Position numbers and translations under genes: made by a program | Shown: positions 1 through 11,409 of the stretch, one piece after another | Numbering within the stretch: the stretch's first letter is position 1 | Layout of the letters: every line of letters begins with the position of its first letter | Notes under the pieces: generated by a model | The model's database searches: none | The model's input: only the letters and a program-made list of their open reading frames with translations | What the model was told of the DNA's origin: nothing | NCBI GenBank assembly: GCA_001692895.1 | Contig: KV748181.1 | Span: forward strand, 3,291,640-3,355,639 | Direction of reading: 5' to 3' | DNA length: 64,000 nt | From: Cenococcum geophilum 1.58 | Taxonomy: Eukaryota; Ascomycota; Dothideomycetes; Gloniales; Gloniaceae

Positions 1-1239
1 GTTGTTAATTAAGTACTACTTTATTACTTTTAGCTTATCTATTAATTAATAGTAGAGGGAGCTATAGCCTAGCGAGTTATTAGCTTTTAATTAAATCTTA
101 TAGTTATATATTTAGTAGGGGGGTAACTTATCTAAGACCGCCTTTAAGAATGTATCCTTATAGTTTATATAAATAATAAAAAGGAGGCGTTTAACTAGTT
201 CCTTATTAGTTTCCTTAGCTAGCCTTTCCTCTCTATTATTAATAATTTGGTTAATCTTATATAGGCTTATTATAAAGACCTTATTATCCTTTTAGTATAT
301 ATTAAAGTAAAACGCTATAGCGCTAATTATAGCAATATCTATAGTAGGGGGGTTGCCTAATAATAGGGGCGTATGTAACTTTAGGGACTTCTAGGGTACT
401 AGCGTTATTATTACTCCCTTTAGCTCCTATTATATCTTTTAGAGGTTATCCCTTATATCCTATTAATACGTTTTTTTCTATACCGGTTAAATCCGTGCGA
501 TTTAGATATTATCTACGTCACTATCTATTCCGCTTCTATATATAGAGTCCTCTTTAAATATAGTGCTTTAGGAGAGTATCTTTATTAATATAGAGTTCTT
601 TCCGGCTTCGTGGCGGGCGTTTTCTTAGGTAAAGGCTAGGTTACGGGCCTAAACATCCTATTAGTAGGTAGGGTTAGCCCTTACGGCTAATGTCTCGCGG
701 TTAGTTTAGATCTCCCTAATAAAAGAGGGTAATCTTAGTCTATCCTCCAGCTAAACAAACCGTCTTTATTGTATATTTAACTAAATATTAAAATAGAATA
801 TCTATTTTCATTTAAGGATTATATTATAAGACCCTAGGTTTAGGATGTAAAAGGGAATACTATATTAGTGTCGTCCGTTAAGAGTAATATATAACTTTAA
901 GACGTAGATAACGTGCCGACTGGCTTAGCCGTTATAGCCTTTTACCTAGATAGGCTTCTCTAGTTAGATGGCTTCTGTATTTAGAAACTTAGCAATATTA
1001 TTTATATAGGCAGTATTTATAAAGGCGAAGCTATTTGCTTTAGTATTAATAAGGGCAGTTATATTAACTCTATATCTATTTTAAGATACTATATATAGAA
1101 CCGTAAAATACTTTCCACCTATTAACTAACTAAGATTAATCTCTTTAAGATTAATAGGGTACCCTAGGGGGGAGTCTTTCCCTAGGGTTCTTCTTTTCCT
1201 AACTTATCGGACGTTTCTTCTTCCTCTATCTCCTTAATA
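1..1239 (-). pseudogene. pol: pol of element X: protease and N-terminus of reverse transcriptase
   Basis: A retropepsin-like segment lies at about 780-1060, starting with a relic of the active-site loop (ALINTKANSFAF, from a D-T/S-G-A type motif at 1023-1055) and followed about 65 residues later by an IILG-like strand. Downstream, at 1-150, the frame shows the conserved entry to a Ty3 reverse transcriptase (LPP..IYNYKI ... YSPLYY ... L..IKQYL). Stops are frequent throughout. The catalytic RT motifs lie beyond the window edge. Confidence 0.7.
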
Positions 1240-2342
1240 TTACCTATATCCTTTAGCTCTAGGTAGGATAAGGCAAAGTGACCTTATTTATCGCAGTTAT
1301 AGTATATAGCCGAGGTAGGGTTAATTAGAGTATTGCGGTAAATACTAGTTAATAGCGTGGTATGTGACTAGTCGGGCGAGGCTCGCTAGTACGTAGTTAT
1401 AACCACCTTTAGTATAGGAGTAGTTGTAACCTATCTTTCTGCTTTAGCTCCTATAGGTATAGCTAGCGAGTTTTAATTATTATAGAGTTGCTTCTACTAA
1501 TTAGGGCGGGTATTAATCCGCTTTAGTTCTAAGTCTAATAATAGGCAATAAGCTATAAGTCTTTTATAGGTTAGTAGGTTATTTAAGATTATAGCGATCT
1601 TTTCTTATAGCTAGATTATTAGCTTATTGTATAGGTCTAATTAGTAGTTCTTAAGGGGAACCTAGCCTTCTCCCATAAGGTATAGGAATTAAGTCTAGAA
1701 TTTAGTAAAGGGTTAATTTAGTTTTATTATTAGGCGATTATAGTTATAATGGGCATCCTGTACTTTATTTAGGTTAATATAAATAGCCGCTAGGTGCTAT
1801 ATTATCTTATTAATAGATATAAATCGGACAGGGAAGTCGTCCTTAAACTTGGCTTAAAGGTGCCGTTAGGCGTCCCTAGTGGTTTAACTAAAGACGTAGA
1901 GCATTTTAGCTTCTTTAAAAAGGAAGTAGTTATAGTTAACGCGGAGCTTTCCTTATACTTAAATCCTCTAATTCTTAAAGGTAGGGTTTATCCTATTAGA
2001 TAGTAGTAGGGGGTTAGGGAGCTTAACGGACTTTAATTACTTTATTATTGTATCTATACTCCCTAGTATATCGTATTTAGTGGAGTGAATAGGTTAGCTA
2101 GGGCTTTAAAAAGGGGAAGCTAGGCTATTTTATAGGGCCGTAAGGCTTTCTAGAATATCTTATAGGGTTTCTTATATATTTCTTGCTTTAAGATAATTAG
2201 CTTTCTAGCTGGCTGCAAGGGCGCAAATCTACTCGCGTATGTCTATAATATTATTATTATCTTTAATTTCTAATCCTAATTAGATCTTAGGTTCCTCTTA
2301 AGTAGAGGTGGCTCTCTTATATAAGCTTACTTTAGGTGCCAT
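1240..2342 (-). pseudogene. gag: gag of element X (RIP-degraded)
   Basis: The retrotransposon capsid/nucleocapsid frame starts at ATG 2342-2340 (MAPK...), directly after the leader, and can be read through many stops. The capsid region is recognisable around 1500-1850. A zinc knuckle lies at about 1268-1306, reading roughly CYYCDKQGHFALSYL, with the last cysteine lost by a C/Y change. The 69-residue plus-strand frame inside this interval (1794-2003) is antisense and not considered a gene. The start is supported by the second copy, where another element inserted exactly at this codon. Confidence 0.75.
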
Positions 2343-2788
2343 TATTAGCTTCCTAAGGTTTGTTAGTATTATACGCTTTAGTTTTAATTTTAGGGATATA
2401 AGTCTAGTCCTATCTAGCTTGCAAGGTGGGATATTATTTAGGCCTTCCCAGGCAATATAGAGTTGTTTTAGTGTCTAAGTATAGTGCGTTAATGCGTCGT
2501 TACAGACAAAGTTTCTTTGGGGTAGGATATTATTAAGGCCTTCTTAGGTAAGGTAGGGTGAGCTTAGTATAATATTACGGCTTAAATAAATGCCTCTAAA
2601 CCGAAGCTTAAACGAATGCTGTATTACAAAGATACTAAGCTAAGGAGAAGGAAAAGGGGTTGCTAGGACCGATATAAATAAATATATAGGGTAAGCCGCT
2701 AAGGCGCTAGCTTTGGGCGAGCCAATTATAGGTTGGCAGAATATGGCAGAATTTAGCAGGTAACGTGCGATAGCGCCGTTACACTTAA
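2343..2788 (-). repeat. 5' LTR plus leader of element X
   Basis: This segment is an inverted, diverged copy of 56902-57340 and begins TGTAACGGCGC in element orientation. Inside it the phrase GAAGGCCTWAATAATATCC occurs twice about 90 bp apart. The LTR/leader junction cannot be set because the 3' LTR is not in the window. The gag ATG follows immediately at 2342. Confidence 0.8.
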
Positions 2789-3400
2789 CTAATATAGGGT
2801 TAGGTAAGGTTTATACAGCCTCTTTACTAGAAATATCCTCTAAGTTTATATATTCCTGTAGAATCTCTAGTTCCTTAACTACGTATAGCCAGATATCCAA
2901 AAATGAATATCCCGTGTCCCTGTTTTTGGTGTTAAGAGTGGTATATATGGCATATACCCACCCTTCTTCTTATATATAGTTTAAGAAAGTCTTTTAATTT
3001 TTAACTATAATACGCGGTTAAGACTTCCGATATTAATATAAGGCTAAAGGCTAATTAATGTCCGGATTAACTTGGTAAAGCCATGGGTATCCCAAAATAA
3101 GGTTGTACCCCTTAATTTCTACGGCATAGAAGCGTATCTCCTACGTATCCTATAGACTATCGCGGTTCTAGCTAGCTATATAAAAAGCCTATTCCCTATA
3201 GCATGGAATCTAGTGGCCTTTAATGCTTTAAATGGTGCGTACCTGCGAGCCGCTAAGGTCCAAATCTAATTCTTTTACTAGTAATTAAGAAATGAACCCT
3301 ATAGTCGCGCCGCTATCTATAAGGCAGTCTTGCGTTACCTATTTATTATTAACTTAAATAGAGACGGGAATAACTATACGGCAGTTTACTCCCTCCTTTT
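2789..3400 (-). pseudogene. pol: aspartic protease domain of element Y
   Basis: The minus-strand frame shows GATIGFIS (active-site loop, about 3293-3315), then about 60 residues later EIKGYNLILGYPWLY followed by NPDINW-like sequence (about 3060-3110). That is the standard retropepsin plus linker signature of Ty3 elements. The linker continues to about 2800 and is cut by the X LTR. Several Gln/Trp codons read as stops. Confidence 0.8.
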
Positions 3401-3479
3401 CTTACTAGCCTAGTATAAGGGAGTAAAGATCTACTAGGCTGTCTCTTTTCCCAATTAGGCCAACTCTTACTTCTTTTAT

Positions 3480-4610
3480 TAATAGAAGCGGCTTATATAG
3501 CCCTTCTTACCGTAGTTATAATAGGTATGTGTCTCCCAGTTCCCCTTTTACGGATTAAGTCTTTACCTATTGTTATTTTAGGGTTAACTAGCGTTGCTTT
3601 AGGGCTGCGAGGCCTACTTACGTTATCCTTCCGTAGAGCGGTTAGGTTGGAATCTACCCCTATTATTAAAGCTAGGTCTAGTCCTATGCTCTTTATTATT
3701 AGCGTCTCGTTCCTTTTACTTACCTAAATAGTCTCTTTTAGCATTCTTAATCTAAGTAGCTTTAGAGATAAGCTTTTCCTAAGAGGTAGGAATTTCACCC
3801 TTCTCTTATATGGCCTGTTAAATCTTAGGTTATAGCTTAGCGAGTAGCTAGTAAAGTTGTATAGCGTTATCCCATAGATTTAAGTAGGGTATATTGTCTT
3901 CTAGTTCTTCTAAGTAGTTTATAAACTAGACTACACTCTAGCCTTCTCGCTGTTTGGCGTTATAGTATCACTAGTTATAATTTATCCCTTAATTAGTAGG
4001 GTCTTAGACTTAACCAACCAGGGCTTAAGTTCGCTGAATTTAAGGGGTGTAGTAAGTTTCTTCTTATAGCGTGTTTATAAACTCTTAACGGTGCTACGCA
4101 GGAAGGTAGAAGCAATTAGTGTCTAATTATACTTATTAGAGTAACGTTTCAGATCTAGCCGAAACTTAGTTTTATATTAATAGATAAAACAATTATAGTT
4201 CTGGAGACTATTACTATAGTACTTATTAGGTTCCTTTATACGAAATTTAGGTTTTTCTAACGTTATAGCGTAGTGTGGCGTTACCCCTTTAAGTCCGCTT
4301 CGTGTCTGGGGTATTTATACTTCCCCTAATTGTTCTTGCAATTGTTCTTAGTAGTCTTAATATGCTTATCTTAATTATATCTCTAACTCCTTTATTTTTT
4401 ATAGGGTCTCGTATAGCGACCGCTTTAATAACTCCCTAGCGGTAATCGTTTCTAAGGGTCTTATAAGGTTAAATAGACTAGCCGTAGCTTTCTAGTCTGC
4501 TCTTTTATAAGTAGAGGGAATACGCTCCTCTAAGGAGACTCTCTAAGCCTCCTACGGTGAGGGTGTTGCTTCGTGGGGTATAGGAGTATAGTCCGTTATT
4601 GTTAATTAAT
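3480..4610 (-). pseudogene. gag: gag of element Y
   Basis: The minus-strand frame from about 4605 gives a Gln/Glu-rich, probably coiled-coil N-terminus (around 4380-4330). A capsid-like region follows with the usual YLEELEDNIPYL and PTS..KLI pattern near 3720-3900. A zinc knuckle relic lies at about 3505-3532 (YNYGKKGYISR, cysteines changed to Tyr). The expected start ATG appears mutated to ACG. The plus-strand 66-residue frame at 3527-3727 is an antisense shadow. Confidence 0.75.
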
Positions 4611-4839
4611 AGCCGTACGTTTTTAACGGATTGTAAGTAATTAGAATTATAAAGGGCTAGCTTAACCGGAACGTATAATTATCTAATTAACAGTATTACT
4701 AGTAAGTAGAAGGTAAGTTAAAGGTAAGTAGAAGGTAGAATAAGTTTTACGTATTAAAGGACAAATGCTTTTAACCACTTCTATTTAGAGACTAATTGCT
4801 AGTTCTTCTCTAGAGGAGAACTAGCTCCCTATATAATCC

Positions 4840-5200
4840 TTTTAAGACGCTAGTAAAACCCTTTACCCCTTATTTGTCTAACCTTATCTTCTAGGACGTA
4901 GATAGAATATAGATAAGACCTCCTTCTGTTTTATCTGATATGTACCTTCTAGGGAATTCCGTTATATTAAGGGGGGTTAGGGTAACACTATTATCTTATA
5001 TAAATAATCTTATTAATAAATCCTATACTACTAGCTCCTATATTAATTAAACCTTAAATATTAACCTATTAATTATTCTGCTAAAGATAATAGTTAACGG
5101 TTATACCACAATTCTAAGAGTTAGAGTTTATAATATCTAAAGCATTTAATAAAATCCTAAGGTAGAGCTGTTCTAGAGAGCGACTTAGCTCTAAAACCTT
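4840..5200 (-). pseudogene. pol: aspartic protease remnant of element W
   Basis: The minus-strand frame has NIGASSIGFINK at 5011-5045, a mutated D-T-G-A-S active-site loop. About 25 residues on follows a PRKV-like strand and a YSIYVLEDK segment. The domain decays near 4840. The assignment rests mainly on the active-site loop. Confidence 0.6.
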
Positions 5201-5528
5201 CCTTTTAGAGGTACTTAGGGCGGAGTTCTTATAGCTTTGTCCTTATAAGTAGTGCTTATTAGAAAATAAGTTAGTATTAAATAATAATTAGAGTTAATAG
5301 ATAGTGCTTACTTAAGACAATTAGTTGCTTATATTAGTTGTCCGTTTATATATTTAGAACAGTAGTATACCGCCTATACTAGTTGTTTATATATATATTT
5401 AGGGCAGCGGGATAGGATAGTAGCTTAAAATATAGGTATTACTTCCGTACTTAAAACAAAGGCTATATTTAATGCGTTATTTATATTTAGCAAATCCTTT
5501 TAGGGCGTAAAAGAGGGTTCTAGCGTTA

Positions 5529-5738
5529 TGTTACGAAAGTAGATATAAACTAGGATATAATATACTAAACGGGGTAGTAATTAAAAAGGCTACGTATATG
5601 TAACTATGCGTAGTTAATATAAAAACATTTAGATAAGGAAACAGAATAGGTTAGGTTAATATAGTTAAAGAAATAGGAGTAGTTATAGGACATGTATAGG
5701 TATTACGGGACGAACGTGCGCGGGTAACTCCCGTAACA
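5529..5738. repeat. Solo LTR, 210 bp, in element W
   Basis: The sequence starts TGTTACGAAAG and ends CTCCCGTAACA, giving inverted TGTTACG/CGTAACA tips. It is flanked by CGTTA (5524-5528) and CATTA (5739-5743), a 5-bp target duplication differing by one G-to-A change. No other copy was noticed in the window and orientation cannot be decided. Confidence 0.75.
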
Positions 5739-5744
5739 CATTAA

Positions 5745-6850
5745 TATCTATAGCGTTTGGGTCCTTATAGGTCTTAGGTAGCTAAAGGGTAAAGTATTAA
5801 GGTATATATTTTGGGGAAAGGCGTAGTATATTATTATATAAGCTATTAATAACATTAGCGTAGGCAGTAACAGTCTTTAATAATATAACTCCTATAAAGG
5901 ATGTTTTTAATATAAGGTTTAGAGATTCCATAAAGTATATTACGGCACCGTAACGGATCTAGTCAGGGGGCTCGCTTAAGCCTTGGCATATGTATATAGA
6001 CGTGTTCTTTTCCACCTTCTACTCCTCATTTTAATACCCGGGTCTATAGACTACCAATTATACAGGCTTGCATACGTTCTTTACGGCGCTTATGCCTCAA
6101 TTAACTGAGTCGCTGTAACAAAGTAGTTAATTAAGGTAAATTTATTCTATTTAGTTTCTTTAACATAATAGTAGAACTTAGTAAAGTATAATGGGAAGTT
6201 CTTAGAGCCTTATATTATCTTATTTAGTTTCCTTTATATAGTAGCTGTTTAGTTAAGGTTACTATAAAAGGCTTCTAGTATAATAACTAGTTCTTTTATA
6301 GTACTCGGCCCGAATAGGTATATAGTTTCTGCGGCGTTTTCTCTTAAATAGCTTATGGTGTAATATAACTAGCTATTAAGAGTAGTATAGCAATTAATAT
6401 TACTATTTAGCTTATTCTCGAGTTAGTTATAAAAAAAAGGAGTGTAGTTTACTCCTTTTACCTAAATAGGTGGGAGAATTAAAAAGATGTTTAGTTAGCT
6501 TCTTTATAGAAGTACTAATTAGTAAATTTAGGGTTAAGGAGCTCGTTTTAGACACGTTTTTTCTATTTAGTACTTATAGGTTAATACTAGTGGGAATAGG
6601 TAGGGGTGGTAGTATAGTAGATAGTAGGTTATAACAGATCTCTTTAATTTCGTTTTTTAGAGATCTAATTATCTCCTAGTATTAGGCCTTTTATTAAGTA
6701 AAGGCATTTATAAAAGCCTTTTATAGGCTCTTTATTTGTTTAGTAAATATATTATATAAGTTAGCTATAGATATAGGGACTTTTAGGTTATTTTATATAT
6801 AAGGTAGAGCGGGGCGGTATAAGGTATAAGTTTGATATAATATAGTATTA
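5745..6850 (-). pseudogene. gag: gag of element W
   Basis: The minus-strand frame reads a typical Ty3 capsid start, NSPTYLGKRSKL, at about 6461-6495. It continues with a helical capsid including GPSTIKELVIIL, LNKII.GSKNFPLYF and KFTLINYFVTAT down to about 6090. Upstream (6500-6850) is a Lys/Gln-rich N-terminal extension. Only RIP-type stops interrupt it. Downstream the frame fades into a spacer cut by the solo LTR. Confidence 0.75.
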
Positions 6851-6860
6851 TAAAATATAT

Positions 6861-7390
6861 ATAAGCGGTAATAATATAACGAAGTGGATACTATTAAACT
6901 ATATATATAAATTACGTAATAAAGTTAAAACGTTATATAAGGAAAAAAAGGTTAGAAAAATAGAAAGAAAGGATATATATTATTAACTTAGTTACTTAGT
7001 TAATACGTACACGGAGTAAAATAGGATTTAGGTAGTAGTTCTAGCAGAACTTATATTGGGAAAATATTCACAGGATAAGATTTAAGTAGACTTAATTTAG
7101 CGCGTTTTGCGTAATTAATATATAATTAACTAACATAATACGTAATTAACTAACTTAATATGCAATTAACTAACTTAATATATTTAAAAGTTAAATAACA
7201 CGTAGTTGGCCTGCTTAATAACTTTAAAAGCTAACTATATATTCCTTAACACGCAGTTAACCTACTTAACAACTTTAAAAGCTAACTACATATTTCTTAA
7301 CATATAATTAAGGTAAAGTTATATACTATATATTTAACTATTATATATAATCTTATACAATCTTATACAATCTTATATAGTTTATTACTT
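6861..7390. repeat. AT-rich non-coding stretch with imperfect tandem units
   Basis: No gene was seen. At 7105-7320 variants of AATTAACTAACTTAATAT and of a longer unit (TTTAAAAGCTAACTAYATATTYCTTAACA) recur in tandem. At 7345-7380 the decamer CTTATACAAT is repeated. Confidence 0.6.
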
Positions 7391-7625
7391 AAAGGCTTTA
7401 TACAAGGCTCTGTATAAGGCTCTATATAAGGCTTTACACAAGGCTCTGCACAAGGCTTTGCATAAAGCTCTATATAAAGCTTTAAATAAGGCCCTATATA
7501 AGGCTCTATACGAAGCTCTATACAAACCTCTATACAAAGCTCTATATAAAGCTCTACACGAGGCTTTACTTAAAGCTTTATGTATAGAGGCTCTATATAA
7601 GGCTCTGCATAAAGCTCTGCATTAG
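7391..7625. repeat. 12-bp minisatellite (AAGGCTCTATAT-type), left array
   Basis: About 20 degenerate copies of a 12-bp unit AAGGCTCTATAT. A longer homologous array is at 50691-51355. Because 12 is a multiple of 3 the unit yields a meaningless repeating frame (KALY) that should not be taken as a gene. Confidence 0.85.
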
Positions 7626-7734
7626 GTCCCTACTATATTCCTAATAGCCTCTATACGTACCTCTACCCTATATAGCTACCTCATTTTTTACCCTTCCTTA
7701 TATCCTCCCTATCTAGGAAGGTACTAAAACGGCA

Positions 7735-7810
7735 GCTAGTAGAGGACCATTACTAGAACTAGACAACCGTCGCTAAAACTAGACGACTGTCGCTAGAGCT
7801 AGATAATAAT
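7735..7810. repeat. 20-bp GACGACCGTCGC-type minisatellite, left array (degenerate)
   Basis: Three or four eroded copies of a unit resembling AGACGACCGTCGCCAGAGCT. This is the counterpart of the better-kept array at 51525-51895, in the same order relative to the 12-bp and GGTA arrays. Confidence 0.7.
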
Positions 7811-7876
7811 GACTAGCTAGCGAACACTATAAACGATTTAATTGATTAATTAAATTAAAGTAGTATAGATAGGTAG

Positions 7877-8301
7877 TGTTACGGACGCTTTAAGTACGAT
7901 GTTACGACTACTTGGAGAAGAGTCGGAGGAAGCTAGTTGGTTAATATAAGCACGGTCCAGGATGGAACCGGTAGAACTATATAATAAGGAATGGTAACCA
8001 AGGTCATATAATGTGCTACGTATTAAACGAGAGGAACGAGAGGAACTTATGTACCTTACGTATAAGACATATATTACGTATAAGAAGGATTTTATAAGAG
8101 TACGGTTGTGTATTTAAGGACCCTTAATCCCTACCTAGATAGTTCCTTTCTTGTAGTAATTCTCAGAATATAATTAAAGTTAATTTATTAGGCAACCACT
8201 CTACTAATTGTTATTACGTTGTTAACTTTTATACTTGCATTTCCTATATACCTAGCCTATTAATAAGCCTATCGTAGTTCTTACTACAAGGTTCCGTTAT
8301 A
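7877..8301 (+). repeat. 5' LTR of Z
   Basis: Begins TGTTACGGACGC and ends GGTTCCGTTATA (consensus ...CCGTTACA). It matches 15403-15827, 29085-29505 and, inverted, 52343-52767 and 56027-56451. A primer-binding region would start just after 8301. Confidence 0.95.
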
Positions 8302-8345
8302 CAATTACTACCTAGTTACGGTATTAATATAAGAAGTTGAACAAT

Positions 8346-9440
8346 ATGCCACTAAAAGCAGCTACTATGACGCTATTGACGGCAGCAACTACTTTAAGGA
8401 CAGGAGGTAATACTAGTATGGCGGATACTAACTTATAGTAACCTATAACGGTCGGATAGCTATAGGAAATAGTTAATTAGCTAATAGCTAATAATATAGT
8501 ATTGGAAGAAAGACTTAATAGGATAGGAGCAGCAAAGATTAAGCTACTATTAATTAAGAGATTTATAGGAGAGAGGTTAAAGCTTAAAGGATTCCTTACG
8601 TAGATATACTTTAAGGTCTTATAAGAGGGAGTAAAGTTATCTATACCTGTAGATCGGATAGCCTACGTAGGACTATTCTTATTAGGAAAAGCACTTAAGT
8701 GGTTTAAGCCTTACCTTACGGAGATATAGGTAAACGGAATGATGACCACTAACTAAGACGTGCGATTTATGTTTTTAAGTTAGGAAGGATTCGCAGAATA
8801 ACTTACGCAGATATTTAGAGACCTAGAAGAAAAAACTATAGCGGAAAGAAAACTCCAGAACCTTATATAATAAACTTTAGTAATTAAGTATATAATATAG
8901 TTCTAGATACTAGTAATATAAGTAGAGTAGAATAATAGGGCGCTTATAGTACAGTATAAATAGGGACTTAAGGCTAAAGTCTAGGACGCGATTATTCTAA
9001 TGAAAGATATGGAAACCCTAAGGAAACTAATAGATTAGGTAATTAAGATTAATAATTAGATCTACTAAAGGGAACAGGCTAAGAGAGGCTAGGATAGAGT
9101 TTTATAGTTATATAAGGCGTAGAGTACGCAATAATAAAAGCTAAGTTAGAAATTATAGTATAGTGCAGAGCTAATAGACCTAAGTGGTACTAAAGAAGCC
9201 TATAAGAAATAGAGCAAACTATAGAAACCTAGAGGATAAGGATTAAGTAATTAAAGGTCTAAGGAGTAGAGGCCAAATTAGGGATCTCAATAGCAGAAGA
9301 CATTTAGGCGGACTCTATAGTAAGAGAAATAGTTTAAAGAAGGAGCTTATATAAATTGCGGAAAATAAAGTTATTATGTTAGAGACTATAGAAGTGGGCA
9401 GAGTTATTATATAGTAAAGGGCACAAGACTAGCAGACGAC
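8346..9440 (+). pseudogene. gag: gag of Z
   Basis: The frame starts at ATG 8346 (MPLKAATMTLL), conserved in copy Z'' at 29545 and mutated to ATA in Z'. The capsid region around 8560-8860 shows KRFIGERLKLKGFLT and the LFLLGKALKWFKPYL helix typical of Tf1/sushi-like Gag. A zinc knuckle is at 9349-9395 (INCGKxSYYVRDY, Cys/His partly mutated). About 25 in-frame stops are present, mostly TAG/TAA for Gln. Confidence 0.85.
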
Positions 9441-11400
9441 GTATATATATAAAGGGATGATAACGTGCTGTAAGGAACAAAAGAATGTTCAATTAGAAGT
9501 TTTGCGTTTTGTTATAATAACGCATACCAAATTCATAAGGACGCTAAGTACGGCGCAAGCTATTAGCTATAAGAGCTAGCATCTATAGGATATAGAGGAA
9601 CTAACGAACTAGTTTGCAGATCGGACATTAAGGACGATAAATTCGACCTAGGCGAAACATTCTGTAACGATAAGGCAATAAGGGCCGCTTACTAGGAGCG
9701 AGTAGACCTTAGAGATATTATACTAGAGGTAGAGGATAATTCTATTATAAAATAAGGAACATTAGTAGGGATTGAAACCCCACTAGATATGATGTCTATC
9801 GCTTTATAAGACGTAAGAGAAGTAGGATAGCAAACTACTTCGGCACTTAATAAAGGTAAAAGGCTAAAGGCTTAAGATTCTTAAGATAAGATAAGAGATA
9901 ACTAAGATTCTTAAGACGAGATAAGGCAAGCTTAAGGACCTACAATAGACAGAAACCGATGGAGTAGAGTAGCAGCTTAGTTTAAAGACATATAAATAAG
10001 CTTGGGATAAGAATTCCTAACGGCATAAGATTCTTAAGACGAGATGAGTAAGATCTAGGACTCTTAAGACGAGACGAGGACACTAGTCAAGCCTAGTTGG
10101 ACTAAGGCAGGGGCTAAGCTTAAGTCAGAAGCAAGCTTGGGATTAAAGAACCCAAAGGGTTAAGAATTTGGGGTATAAATTAGGACACCCACAAACAAGA
10201 GGTAAGGAGCTTCTTTATAGATTAGAGAATCTATAGCACAAATAACAATTAGACTGGGAGACAGATATATAAACCTAGAGGACTTACTAAGGGAGTATAA
10301 TGTTTAGCCTAAAGATTAAAAAGTTGATACTAAGATTAAGAAGTAAGACGACTTTAAGGATTTACTTATAAGACGCAACGTAAAAGAAACCATAGAGGAA
10401 TTTAGAGCAAGAATTACCTTATAGTAAGAACAGAAACTAGATAAGAGATTTAGCACATTAGGACGTATAAAGGACAGAGCACTAATATAAAGAATTACTA
10501 ATAGGCCGAGAGCAGGTACACTAAGAGCTAAGTGGCTTACTAAACTAGAATAAGAAGAGGATCTAGGGATTCTAACTAGGTTCGAGGAACAACATACCAA
10601 AAGCTGTTATAACGCAGTAATAAAGAGATATTTCCTTATGGATAGACCGTATACACTCTAGCAGCTATATTAAAAGTGGTATAGGCAGCGACATAGTAAT
10701 AAGTGGGAAGATTTCTATATATGGTTAGATAAAAAAGTTATCTAGGACTACCNNATTATANAGAAGGCTATAACGCATATTAAAGGAGCCTTAATTATAA
10801 CGTTAAAGGATCTAAAGGAACGTTCAGAGGACTAGAGAAGCGAGAGATATATCTTAGTACCTATAAATAAAGTCACAACATTTAGATTAGCACAATAAAG
10901 GTTTAAACTTAGGGATAAAGACGAGCCAAGAGTTAACCTAAAGCACCTAGCACACTACACGATATTATGGATTGCGTGCGTAGACGACATATACGAAATA
11001 TATAAGAATCCGAAAAAAAAGAATCGGAAATACCCTATAAGGATATACTAGATAATGGACAAGCAATAGTATAGGAATACCAAATATATGCATAAATAGC
11101 ATCCAATAGAAATCTAAAAGGAAGGAAGTTTAGTACTTTAACCAGGAAGATTCCTTACGGAAGAATGCTTAGACGGACAATAGTAGTAGGAATGCCCAGA
11201 AAACACGTGTTTATAGCATATTAAAGATAAAAAGCGAACTAGGCATTGGCCAAAAAGTAAGTTAAGTGCACTAGAATTAAGCAGCTAATAGTTAGGAAAA
11301 GTAGAGGCCCACGGGACTAGAGGGAGCTAGTAGTAGAGCCTTAGACCTTTAAAGGAATTTAAGGACAACACCTAAATTTACAAATTAATTGGCAAGATTA
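9441..11400 (+). pseudogene. Extra segment between zinc knuckle and protease of Z, function unknown
   Basis: About 640 codons continue the gag frame before the protease, much longer than the usual linker. Visible features are four copies of an acidic motif close to DSQDEIR (9878-10085), then a charged, probably helical stretch (10310-10740) with KETIEEFRARI, LDKRFSTLGRIKDRAL and WLTKLE..EDLGILTRFEEQ. A further part (10950-11240) has YEIYKNPKKKNRKYP. I do not recognise a domain. The same segment is in copy Z'' (44150-50430) and is largely deleted in Z'. Minus-strand frames here (10316-10600, 44951-45190) are antisense shadows. Ns occur at 10753-10754 and 10761. Confidence 0.6.
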
Positions 11401-11409
11401 GCAGTTTAA

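Larger units (their letters stand above)
1..2788 (-). mobile_element. Ty3-type LTR retrotransposon X, 5' part, truncated by window edge
   Basis: The element reads on the minus strand from a 5' LTR/leader near 2788 through gag, a zinc knuckle, protease and the first residues of reverse transcriptase, where the window ends. The same LTR/leader and gag start recur on the plus strand at 56902-57340 and 63510-64000, which defines the 5' boundary (TGTAACGGCGC). It abuts the truncated Y polyprotein at 2789, so X probably inserted into Y. The frames are full of stops of the RIP type. Its 3' LTR lies outside the window. Confidence 0.85.
2789..4640 (-). mobile_element. Ty3-type element Y remnant (gag and protease)
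   Basis: A minus-strand gag followed by a protease that runs straight into the 5' end of X at 2788. RT and integrase are therefore displaced beyond X, outside the window. No LTR is recognisable at its 5' side (4640-4840), which holds short repeats (GTAAGTAGAAG units at 4700-4740) and a near-perfect 26-bp palindrome at 4792-4817. Confidence 0.75.
4641..6860 (-). mobile_element. Ty3-type element W remnant (second gag and protease), split by a solo LTR
   Basis: A second, unrelated gag-protease pair lies upstream of Y in the same orientation. Its gag (5950-6850) and protease (4840-5200) are separated by a 210-bp solo LTR at 5529-5738. RT and integrase are missing, so W was truncated or interrupted where Y begins. 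No LTR of its own was recognised near 6860. Confidence 0.65.

Noticed and set aside
1794-2003. Plus-strand 69-codon frame
   Set aside because: Antisense to the recognisable gag of element X.
10316-10600. Minus-strand 94-codon hydrophobic frame (and its copy at 44951-45190)
   Set aside because: Antisense to the charged extra segment of Z, whose sense frame is continuous with gag and protease.
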